The notes beneath the pieces were generated by a model, which saw only the letters and a program-made list of their open reading frames with translations, did no database searches and was not told the origin of the DNA. DNA of 6,434 bases, from the NCBI GenBank assembly GCA_900555195.1, contig USKC01000183.1, forward strand, positions 1 through 6,434, written 5' to 3'. Shown in pieces: positions 1 through 5,847 of the stretch; position 1 is the stretch's first letter, and every line of letters starts with the position of its first letter. This DNA comes from an uncultured Lachnospiraceae bacterium (GTDB lineage Bacteria; Bacillota; Clostridia; Lachnospirales; Lachnospiraceae). The position numbers and the translations under genes were made by a program.

Positions 1-754
1 GTTCATAGGAAGGGCAGACATATTCAGCAGCGGCCTTTACCTCCGGACGGGCATTTTCCACCGCATAGCTGTAAGCGGCAGCCTTCATCAGGCCGATGTC
101 ATTGGTATTGTCCCCAAAAGCCATCGTCTCTTCCCGGCGGATGCCAAACAGTTCCTGGAGGCGGCGCAGGGCATTTCCCTTGTCCACGCTCACATCCATG
201 AAATCCACCCATTCCTCTCCGGCAACGCAGACCTGCACGCTTTCTCTCCAGGCCGGGATCAGTTCCTTCTCTCCCAGCTGCCTGATGCTTCCGGGATGGT
301 AGACCGCAATCTTCAGGATCTGTTCCTCCCCTTCCAGCACATCCTTCACACAACGGAAGCGATTATGATACCCATATGTCATCAGATCCAGGAAATCCGG
401 TTCCTGCGTCTCGATCAGGCTTCCATGGGGGGTGGATACCACAAAGGGATATTCCGGCCCCAGCCGGCGAAGCTGCCGGACGATCTGCTCCGTATACTCC
501 CTTTGCATGGAAATGACGGCCAGATCTTTTCCCTGGTAATGTATATGTGCTCCATTTTCTGCGATGTAGCAGATCTCATCCGCCACGTTTCTAAACACGT
601 TGCGTATGCTGGTAAGCTGTCTCCCGCTGGCGGCACAGAAAAGCACCCCACGGCGCACAAGGCTGCGGATTTCCTCCTCGATTTCCGGATACAGGTCCGG
701 GGTGGAATCCGGTATCAACGTACCGTCTATATCCGATGCGATCAATTTAATCAT
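1..754 (-). CDS. Cof-type HAD-IIB family hydrolase (sugar-phosphate phosphatase-like), 3' end cut by window edge
   Basis: This is a haloacid-dehalogenase-superfamily phosphatase of the Cof/IIB type. These enzymes remove phosphate from small sugar phosphates or cofactors such as pyridoxal phosphate or FMN in the cytoplasm. The visible part is 251 residues; Cof proteins usually have about 265-275, so only the last 15-20 are probably missing past base 1. All four HAD motifs are present: DIDGT with nucleophile D8 and acid/base D10; SGR with S43; K192 in VDKGNAL; and GDNTNDIGLM with Mg-binding D215 and D219. The cap domain (about residues 80-185) lies between motifs II and III, as in class IIB. 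The ATG at 754 gives MIKLIASDIDGT, the usual N-terminus. A TGAGGA ribosome-binding site (764-769) overlaps the stop of the upstream gene, 12 bp away, so the two are probably translationally coupled. The substrate cannot be read from sequence. Confidence 0.93.
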   Translation of the reverse strand, partial: MIKLIASDIDGTLIPDSTPDLYPEIEEEIRSLVRRGVLFCAASGRQLTSIRNVFRNVADEICYIAENGAHIHYQGKDLAVISMQREYTEQIVRQLRRLGPEYPFVVSTPHGSLIETQEPDFLDLMTYGYHNRFRCVKDVLEGEEQILKIAVYHPGSIRQLGEKELIPAWRESVQVCVAGEEWVDFMDVSVDKGNALRRLQELFGIRREETMAFGDNTNDIGLMKAAAYSYAVENARPEVKAAAEYVCPSYE

Positions 755-766
755 CCGCTCTTATCC

Positions 767-1420
767 TCATTTCATGTAATGAAGGAGCATTTCGGGCGTC
801 TCAATGACCGCATCCGCATGGTTCTCCTCCAGTTCCTGTCTGCCGCGGAACCCCCAGAGCACGCCTATGGTAAACAGCCCCGCCGCCTTTCCGGTCTGCA
901 TGTCCACGCCTGAATCTCCCACATACAGGCATTCTTCGGGTGAAAGCCCCAACTCCTTCAGCACTGCAAAAACACCGGCCGGATCGGGCTTAGGCAAAAC
1001 GTTTTCCTTCCGTCCGCACACGCAGTCAAAATATCCTTTTCCGAACAGGCTCTCCACCACATAAACGCTGTTCTCATGGGGTTTATTGGAAAGCACCGCA
1101 ATCTTCGCCCCGCTCTCCTTCAGCCGCTCCAGAAGAGGAACAATCCCTTCATAGGGCCTTACCTGATACATACAGCCTTCGCGGAAAAGACGCCGGTATT
1201 CCTCATAGGCTTCGTCAAAATGTACCATCTCACGATCCCCTGCCGCAGCGAGCGCACGGCGGATGAGCACGTCCGCCCCATTGCCCACAAACAGTTTATA
1301 TTCTTCCTCTGTAAAAGAGGGAAGACCAAATCGGTTCAGCGCCTGATTGGCACAATGGGCGATGGATGTGATCGTATTCGCCAATGTGCCGTCCAGGTCA
1401 AACAGAACTGCTTTTTTCAT
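767..1420 (-). CDS. HAD-IA hydrolase, phosphoglycolate phosphatase-like (Gph/PGP family)
   Basis: This 217-residue protein is a complete HAD subfamily IA phosphatase of the phosphoglycolate phosphatase/PpaX type. Motif I is FDLDGT (nucleophile D8, acid/base D10). An alpha-helical C1 cap follows at about residues 15-85, including the VGNGADVLIRRAL segment typical of PGP-like enzymes. Motif II is VLSNKP (S111), motif III is the K144 of LPKPDP, and motif IV is GDSGVDMQTGKAAG (D169, D173). All catalytic residues are present, so it should be active. The likely role is dephosphorylation of 2-phosphoglycolate, as from DNA repair, or of a related small phosphate ester such as PPi. The family is too promiscuous for a firm substrate, so I give no gene symbol. 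The start at 1420 has an AAAGGA site five bases upstream and gives the expected MKKAVLFDLDGT start. It lies 17 bp after maf and 12 bp before the Cof-type gene. Confidence 0.93.
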   Translation of the reverse strand: MKKAVLFDLDGTLANTITSIAHCANQALNRFGLPSFTEEEYKLFVGNGADVLIRRALAAAGDREMVHFDEAYEEYRRLFREGCMYQVRPYEGIVPLLERLKESGAKIAVLSNKPHENSVYVVESLFGKGYFDCVCGRKENVLPKPDPAGVFAVLKELGLSPEECLYVGDSGVDMQTGKAAGLFTIGVLWGFRGRQELEENHADAVIETPEMLLHYMK

Positions 1421-1437
1421 ATCCGTCCTTTCCGAGC

Positions 1438-2031
1438 TTACAGAAAGCCTCTGGCTTTCAGCTCCTGGTACAGCCTTCCCACCGGCAGGCCCACCACATT
1501 GTTATAGTCCCCGCAGATGCCCTTCACATATCTGGCAAAGCCGCCCTGTATCCCATACGCGCCCGCCTTATCCATGGGCTCGCCTGAATCGATATAGGCC
1601 TGGATTTCTTCCGCTTCCATGGGGTATACTTCCACATCCGTACATGCATGGAAACTCTCACAGACAAGCCTGCCTTCCTGCCTCCAGGCCAAGGCGACTC
1701 CCGTATAGACCTGATGCACGTTTCCCTGCAGGAGACGCAGCATCTCTTCCGCTTCTTTCCGATCAGCCGGTTTTCCCATGGCCTTATCCTGGTAAAAGAC
1801 CATGGTATCTGCTCCGATCGTCACCAGTTCCCCTGCTTTTCCGTCTTTTTCCATATCCGCAGCGGCTTCCAGCGCCTTTTGGCGCGCAAGCGCTTCCACC
1901 AGCTCTCCAGGTTTTGTGGCTTCTGCCCGCTCTTCGCCCTTCGCCGGACGAACTTCAAACTCCAGTCCGATCTGTTCCAGCAGCTGCCTCCTTCTGGGCG
2001 AAGCACTGGCTAGGCATAGTTTCACCGCCAT
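1438..2031 (-). CDS. maf: Maf family nucleoside triphosphate pyrophosphatase (YhdE-like)
   Basis: Maf/HAM1-fold enzymes hydrolyse nucleoside triphosphates, especially dTTP, UTP and modified bases, to the monophosphate and pyrophosphate. They help clean the nucleotide pool and have been linked to septum formation. This copy has 197 residues, the usual length. It carries the N-terminal substrate loop SASPRR (residues 9-14), the GADT motif with the probable catalytic or metal-binding D75, MGKP at 85-88, the HQVYTGVAL segment, the GEPMDKAGAYGIQG motif (150-163) and a C-terminal GDYNNVVGLPV. The DKAGAYGIQG form fits the YhdE (dTTP/UTP) branch better than the YceF (m7GTP) branch; this is an inference from motif style. 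The start at 2031 is set by a perfect AGGAGG eight bases upstream. That site lies inside the last codons of ppk, whose TGA is only 3 bp before this ATG, so translation should be coupled to ppk. Confidence 0.95.
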   Translation of the reverse strand: MAVKLCLASASPRRRQLLEQIGLEFEVRPAKGEERAEATKPGELVEALARQKALEAAADMEKDGKAGELVTIGADTMVFYQDKAMGKPADRKEAEEMLRLLQGNVHQVYTGVALAWRQEGRLVCESFHACTDVEVYPMEAEEIQAYIDSGEPMDKAGAYGIQGGFARYVKGICGDYNNVVGLPVGRLYQELKARGFL

Positions 2032-2034
2032 TTG

Positions 2035-4170
2035 TCAGTCCTCCTGTATATGCATCTCCGGAATAAATACCCTGCTGTTGGAACTCTCTTCCTTATCCCA
2101 GGCTGCCTCCACTGCCTCCTGGCAGAAAACCTCCTGAGCGGTTATCGCTTCCTTCCCTCTGCGATCCACCTTTTCATAACTTCCGTCAGGAAGAAGGATC
2201 TGAGCCTTCATCGTATCAGCAAGCTGTACGTCCAGAATATGGATCAGCTGTTCTTTCAGCTTTGCATCCTCCACCGGGAACAGGATTTCCACTCTCCGTT
2301 CCAGATTTCTGGGCATCCAGTCCGCACTCCCGCAGTATACCTCTGATTTTCCCGCATTCTCAAAATAGAAAATACGGCTGTGCTCCAGAAACGTTCCCAC
2401 AATAGAGCGCACAGAGATGTTCTCACTCACCCCTGGAATACCGACCTTCAGACAGCAGATCCCACGCACGATCAGTTCAATCTTCACACCCGCGGCGCTG
2501 GCCTCGTAAAGGGCAGCGATCACATCCCGGTCGCACAAAGAATTCATTTTGGCAATGATATGCCCCTTTTCTCCCGCTCTCGCATTTCTGGCTTCCCGTC
2601 CAATCAGATACAGGAACTTATCTTTCAGCCACAGGGGCGCCAAGGAAAGCTTATTCCAGGAAAGAGGCTCCGAGTAACCGGAAAGCATATTGAACACTGC
2701 CGTCGCATCTTCTCCAATCGCTTCGGAACAAGTCATCATTCCCACATCCGTATAGAGCTTAGCAGTGGCATCATTATAGTTTCCTGTACCAAGATGCACA
2801 TAACGGCGGATTCCGTCTTCCTCCCTGCGCACCACCAGGGTGATCTTGCTGTGTGTCTTAAGCCCCACCAGGCCGTAGATTACATGACAGCCCGCCTTCT
2901 CCAGCTTTTTCGCCCATACGATGTTGTTTTCCTCGTCAAAACGCGCTTTCAGTTCCACGAGAACGGATACCTGTTTGCCGTTCTCAGCCGCCTGCGCCAA
3001 GGCCGCGATGATCGGGGAATTGCCGCTGACACGATACAGCGTCTGTTTGATTGCCAGTACATCCGGGTCTTTGGCCGCTTCGGACACAAAACGGATCACC
3101 GGTTCAAAGGTCTGGTAAGGGTGGTGCAGCAGAATATCCCCTTTCCGGATCTGCTCAAAGACAGATCCTTCCTCCATGAGCTCCGGAACCGGCTGAGGCA
3201 CATACTTCTCCGCTTTCAGATGCTCAAAGCCTTCCAGTCCATACATCTTCATCAGGAAGGTCAGATCCAAAGGCCCATCAATCCGGTATATATCATCCTC
3301 TTCGATGGAAAGCTCGCTCCGGATAATCTTCAGGAGGCGCTTATCGATGCCTGCCTCCACCTCCAGGCGGATTGCCTGTCCCCACTGCCGCTTCTTTAAC
3401 TGTTTTTCTATCTCTTTCAGCAAATCTTCCGCTTCATCCTCATCAATGGTCAAATCCGCATTTCTCATAATACGGAAAGGATAGGAACAGATCACATCAT
3501 AATTCAGGAACAGTTTAGAAATATTTCTCTCAATCACCTCTTCCAGGAGAATGACCGTCCGGTTTCCATCCTCACCAGCCGGAATAGGCACAATTCTGGC
3601 AAGGACGCTGGGAACCTGTACAGTGGCGAATTCCAATTCCGCCTTTTCTCCCTTCTTCGACAGCAGGGCACCGATATTCAGAGACTTATTTCTGATCAGT
3701 GGAAATGGACGGGAAGAATCCACCGCCATGGGCGTAAGCACAGGATAAACATTCTCTTCAAAATAAGCATCTACATAGGCCGCCTGCTTTTCATTCAGGT
3801 TCTCATGCCGCTCCACAATCGTCAGCCCATTGCTCCGTAGAAGCGGGAGCAGGGAACGATTGTATGTAGAATACTGCTGAGAGACCAGGTCATGAACCAC
3901 CTCAGTAATCTGCGCAAGCTGCTGGGAAGCGGTCAGTCCTGCAATATCCTTTTTGGTATACTTTGCATTCACCATATCCTTCAGGGATGCCACACGCACC
4001 ATAAAGAACTCATCCAAGTTGGAAGCAGTAATGCTCAAGAATTTCAAACGTTCAAACAAAGGGATTTGCTTATCCCTGGCTTCCGAAAGCACTCTCTTAT
4101 CAAACAGAAGCCAACTGAGTTCCCTGTTCGTATACAGCGCCGGATCCAGATAATTCTTTTTCTCTGCCAT
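2035..4170 (-). CDS. ppk1: Polyphosphate kinase 1
   Basis: PPK1 reversibly moves the gamma phosphate of ATP onto a growing inorganic polyphosphate chain; it is cytoplasmic or loosely membrane-associated. The protein has 711 residues (E. coli about 688) with the four PPK domains in order: N-terminal helical domain (about 8-115, including NRELSWLLFDKRVL), the middle head domain (about 120-325), and two phospholipase-D-like catalytic domains (about 330-510 and 515-700). Counted against the E. coli enzyme from memory with a constant offset of five, the key residues are kept: autophosphorylated H440 in LKTHSK (E. coli H435), H597 in FLEHSRIFYF (H592), R380 in TLYRVSGNS (R375), R410 in KARFDEE (R405) and Y473 in KLYTD (Y468). 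It should therefore be active. The start at 4170 has an AGAGGA site four bases upstream. It follows ppx after a 121-bp gap of repeats and hairpins, and it runs to within 3 bp of maf. Confidence 0.98.
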   Translation of the reverse strand: MAEKKNYLDPALYTNRELSWLLFDKRVLSEARDKQIPLFERLKFLSITASNLDEFFMVRVASLKDMVNAKYTKKDIAGLTASQQLAQITEVVHDLVSQQYSTYNRSLLPLLRSNGLTIVERHENLNEKQAAYVDAYFEENVYPVLTPMAVDSSRPFPLIRNKSLNIGALLSKKGEKAELEFATVQVPSVLARIVPIPAGEDGNRTVILLEEVIERNISKLFLNYDVICSYPFRIMRNADLTIDEDEAEDLLKEIEKQLKKRQWGQAIRLEVEAGIDKRLLKIIRSELSIEEDDIYRIDGPLDLTFLMKMYGLEGFEHLKAEKYVPQPVPELMEEGSVFEQIRKGDILLHHPYQTFEPVIRFVSEAAKDPDVLAIKQTLYRVSGNSPIIAALAQAAENGKQVSVLVELKARFDEENNIVWAKKLEKAGCHVIYGLVGLKTHSKITLVVRREEDGIRRYVHLGTGNYNDATAKLYTDVGMMTCSEAIGEDATAVFNMLSGYSEPLSWNKLSLAPLWLKDKFLYLIGREARNARAGEKGHIIAKMNSLCDRDVIAALYEASAAGVKIELIVRGICCLKVGIPGVSENISVRSIVGTFLEHSRIFYFENAGKSEVYCGSADWMPRNLERRVEILFPVEDAKLKEQLIHILDVQLADTMKAQILLPDGSYEKVDRRGKEAITAQEVFCQEAVEAAWDKEESSNSRVFIPEMHIQED
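2040..2045 (-). promoter_or_regulatory. Shine-Dalgarno of maf embedded in the end of ppk
   Basis: On the minus strand AGGAGG sits eight bases before the maf ATG (2031). It is read as part of the final Gln-Glu-Asp codons of ppk before the TGA at 2035-2037. Ribosomes ending on ppk would sit on this site, so the layout supports translational coupling and fixes the maf start. Confidence 0.8.
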
Positions 4171-4174
4171 ACTT

Positions 4175-4180
4175 TCCTCT
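4175..4180 (-). promoter_or_regulatory. Shine-Dalgarno of ppk1
   Basis: The minus strand reads AGAGGA followed by AAGT and the ATG of ppk1. The site begins one base downstream of the small GC-rich hairpin formed by the ppk-proximal repeat, so folding of that hairpin could hinder or leave open ribosome access. That regulatory effect is an inference. Confidence 0.6.
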
Positions 4181-4208
4181 CTGCCGCGCTAGCGGCATTT
4201 AATTTAAA
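4181..4208. repeat. 28-bp direct repeat, copy next to ppk1, containing a small palindrome
   Basis: This unit matches the copy at 4269-4296 in 25 of 28 positions. Its core is an inverted repeat, TGCCGC (4182-4187), loop GCTA, GCGGCA (4192-4197), followed by an AT-rich tail on the plus-strand side. The two copies have the same orientation and frame the 60-bp segment between them. The one difference within the core falls in the loop, so the stem is the same in both. No gene explains this sequence. It looks like the end of a small dispersed repeat or the product of a local duplication. Confidence 0.75.
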
Positions 4209-4233
4209 AGAACTTTGTGCTCGCACAAAGTTC
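4200..4233 (-). terminator. Terminator- or attenuator-like hairpin in the ppx-ppk gap
   Basis: A perfect inverted repeat has arms GAACTTTGTGC (4210-4220) and GCACAAAGTTC (4223-4233), separated by only two bases. As RNA it would fold with a ten-pair stem and a four-base loop. Read on the minus strand, the direction of the operon, it is followed at once by TTTT and then AAATT; read on the plus strand there is no T tract. The stem is only moderately GC-rich and the T run is short, so full termination is doubtful. Partial termination between ppx and ppk1 is plausible. It could equally be the core of a dispersed palindromic repeat with no regulatory job. Confidence 0.5.
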
Positions 4234-4234
4234 G

Positions 4235-4257
4235 GATGGAAACCGGAGGATTCCATC
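4235..4257. repeat. Second inverted repeat in the ppx-ppk gap
   Basis: The arms GATGGAAACC (4235-4244) and GGATTCCATC (4248-4257) pair in nine of ten positions around a three-base loop. This hairpin directly abuts the perfect one at 4210-4233, with a single base between them. Together with the two small GC-rich palindromes, it gives four consecutive hairpins across about 105 bp, an arrangement typical of non-coding repeat elements. Confidence 0.6.
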
Positions 4258-4268
4258 TCCTCTCTTTT

Positions 4269-4296
4269 CTGCCGCGTTAGCGGCATTTATCTTAAA
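4269..4296. repeat. 28-bp direct repeat, copy next to ppx, overlapping the ppx stop codon
   Basis: This is the second copy of the repeat at 4181-4208, with the palindrome TGCCGC (4270-4275), loop GTTA, GCGGCA (4280-4285). Its AT-rich tail includes the TAA stop of ppx (4292-4294), so one repeat end coincides with the end of the coding region. The differences from the other copy are one base in the loop and two adjacent bases in the tail. Confidence 0.75.
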
Positions 4297-5836
4297 TGAT
4301 CTTTTTCTGTTTAATCACGGGACGGACGCTGAATACCTCTTCAAAAAAGGAAGCCTTTGCGCCAAACATTCCCCGTTCCAAGGTAATGTCTTCAGCGGTA
4401 TTCACAGTAATGACCAATTGGTTTTCTTTCAACACGGTCTTAAAATCTTTGAACTTTTGTTTATGGCTGCGGTCCAGGCCATTGGCCACACGCAGGATCG
4501 CGGTCAGTTTCGATACGATCAGATGATCCTGCTCATTCAGGCTGCCGCGCCGATCCAGGAAATCATAATAAGCAAATTCCTGATGGTTATAACGCACCAC
4601 ATTTGCCACGATTTCCCGCTCTCTGTGGGAAAGACCGATGATTTCAGTAGCCATCACAATCTGGTAAGAACATTCTCCCAAGTTCACCATGCTGATGTAT
4701 TTTCCGCAGTCATGCAGCAGGGCCGCGATGCGCAGCAGAAGCCTTTCCCGCTTGCCCAGCCCGTGGATGCGCTTCATGCTGTCAAAGATGGTCACGCAGA
4801 TGTGTTCCAGAGTCTCCCCGCGCCGTTTGCTTCCCAGAAAACGCTTGCTGATATTCCTGGAACAGGCCACAATATCCTGTTCAAAATCATGCTTCGGCAC
4901 CAGAATCTTATTTTTTTCCGCATATTCGTATGCGATGCCGTCGCAGAGCGTCACGCCGGGCGCCCAGATTAGCTTAGCCTCCATCAGACGCACCACACAC
5001 TTGAGGAGGACGGCGGAGATGCAGACCAGGGAGAAACTTTCCTCCGCCACACCGAAATGGGCAGCCGCCTCTTCCCTGGGGTGGGAACGAAGGTAATCCA
5101 GGAACATGCCATATCCCGCGCTGTCCACATAGCCCGGCGTCTCAGAACCCGCCAGGCGGCGCTGTACCAGCGCGGATACATAATCATCCACAACAATAAT
5201 GTTCTCAATCGTTCTGTCTTTCAGATACATCCGCTTAAATACGGAAAGCTGGCTTTCTATCATCTCCTCCAGGAGCTCTTCATACCTGGAAGGGCGGGCG
5301 TTCAGCTTCGTCAGCTGTTCCTGCAAGCGCAGCACGCCAAGCCTCAGGTTCTGGGTGGCCACCAGCGTATCCTTATCAAACAGAGACAGCTGGATGCTCC
5401 CTCCGCCGATATCCACGATGGCCGTCCCTTTTTCAATGATTTTGCCGAAATCCTCTCCTTTAAAGGCGATGGACTTATAATCCAGGAAACGCTGTTCAGA
5501 ATTGCTCAGCACGTCAATCTTAATCCCAGTCCTTTGTTTGATCTGATCCAGGATAATCATGGTGTTCTCCGTCTCCCGGATGGCGCTGGTCCCATAGGCC
5601 TTATAGTCCTCTACCTGATAGCCTTTCATGATTTTGGAAAATTCCCTGAGGACGTGACACAGTTCGTCCACCTTCTCATAACTGATTTTTCCAGTGGCAA
5701 AGGTATCATTCCCCAGATCAATATGATGCCGGATATGATCGATCTCCTTCATTCCCGTCTTGACCGAGAATTCAAAAATTTTCATGCCAAGCTCATAGGA
5801 GCCCACATCGATCGCTGCAAACGTTCTCACCTTCAT
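4292..5836 (-). CDS. ppx: Ppx/GppA family exopolyphosphatase-like protein with C-terminal HD domain
   Basis: Ppx/GppA enzymes strip terminal phosphates from polyphosphate or the 5' phosphate from pppGpp. The ASKHA (actin-like) part spans about residues 1-300: phosphate-1 loop AAIDVGSYE (7-15), YGTSAIRETEN (81-91), the SNSEQ segment with the expected catalytic glutamate E114, and the phosphate-2 loop VDIGGGSIQ (141-149). An HD-type domain follows at about 320-510, with H375-D376 in LLHDCGKY and LRVANGLDRSHKQK later, as in long E. coli-type Ppx/GppA. Two normally conserved positions differ: GSN is GSY, and the Glu of GGGSTE is Gln (Q149). I chose the ATG at 5836 (514 aa) because AAAGGA lies just upstream and the protein then begins MKVRTFAAID. 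An in-frame ATG at 5932 would add 32 unrelated residues overlapping the upstream gene. The gene is 11 bp after the DUF815 gene and next to ppk1, which supports a polyphosphate role, though substrate is unproven. Confidence 0.9.
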   Translation of the reverse strand: MKVRTFAAIDVGSYELGMKIFEFSVKTGMKEIDHIRHHIDLGNDTFATGKISYEKVDELCHVLREFSKIMKGYQVEDYKAYGTSAIRETENTMIILDQIKQRTGIKIDVLSNSEQRFLDYKSIAFKGEDFGKIIEKGTAIVDIGGGSIQLSLFDKDTLVATQNLRLGVLRLQEQLTKLNARPSRYEELLEEMIESQLSVFKRMYLKDRTIENIIVVDDYVSALVQRRLAGSETPGYVDSAGYGMFLDYLRSHPREEAAAHFGVAEESFSLVCISAVLLKCVVRLMEAKLIWAPGVTLCDGIAYEYAEKNKILVPKHDFEQDIVACSRNISKRFLGSKRRGETLEHICVTIFDSMKRIHGLGKRERLLLRIAALLHDCGKYISMVNLGECSYQIVMATEIIGLSHREREIVANVVRYNHQEFAYYDFLDRRGSLNEQDHLIVSKLTAILRVANGLDRSHKQKFKDFKTVLKENQLVITVNTAEDITLERGMFGAKASFFEEVFSVRPVIKQKKII

Positions 5837-5847
5837 CCTTCCTTTCT

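Noticed and set aside
296..913. 205-residue plus-strand reading frame opposite the two HAD genes
   Set aside because: It spans the junction of two conserved minus-strand HAD genes and shows no family features.
2380..3399. 339-residue plus-strand reading frame opposite ppk1
   Set aside because: It lies wholly antisense to a clearly conserved ppk1, shows no recognisable domain and is rich in residues expected from reverse-complemented coding sequence. It is a shadow frame.
4171..4291. A separate promoter for ppk1 in the gap, such as TTTGTG with a 17-base spacer to TAAATT on the minus strand
   Set aside because: The match to a sigma-70-type promoter is weak, the candidate -35 falls in the hairpin stem, and AT-rich tails of the repeats produce such hexamers by chance. 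Without transcript-start data I do not call it.
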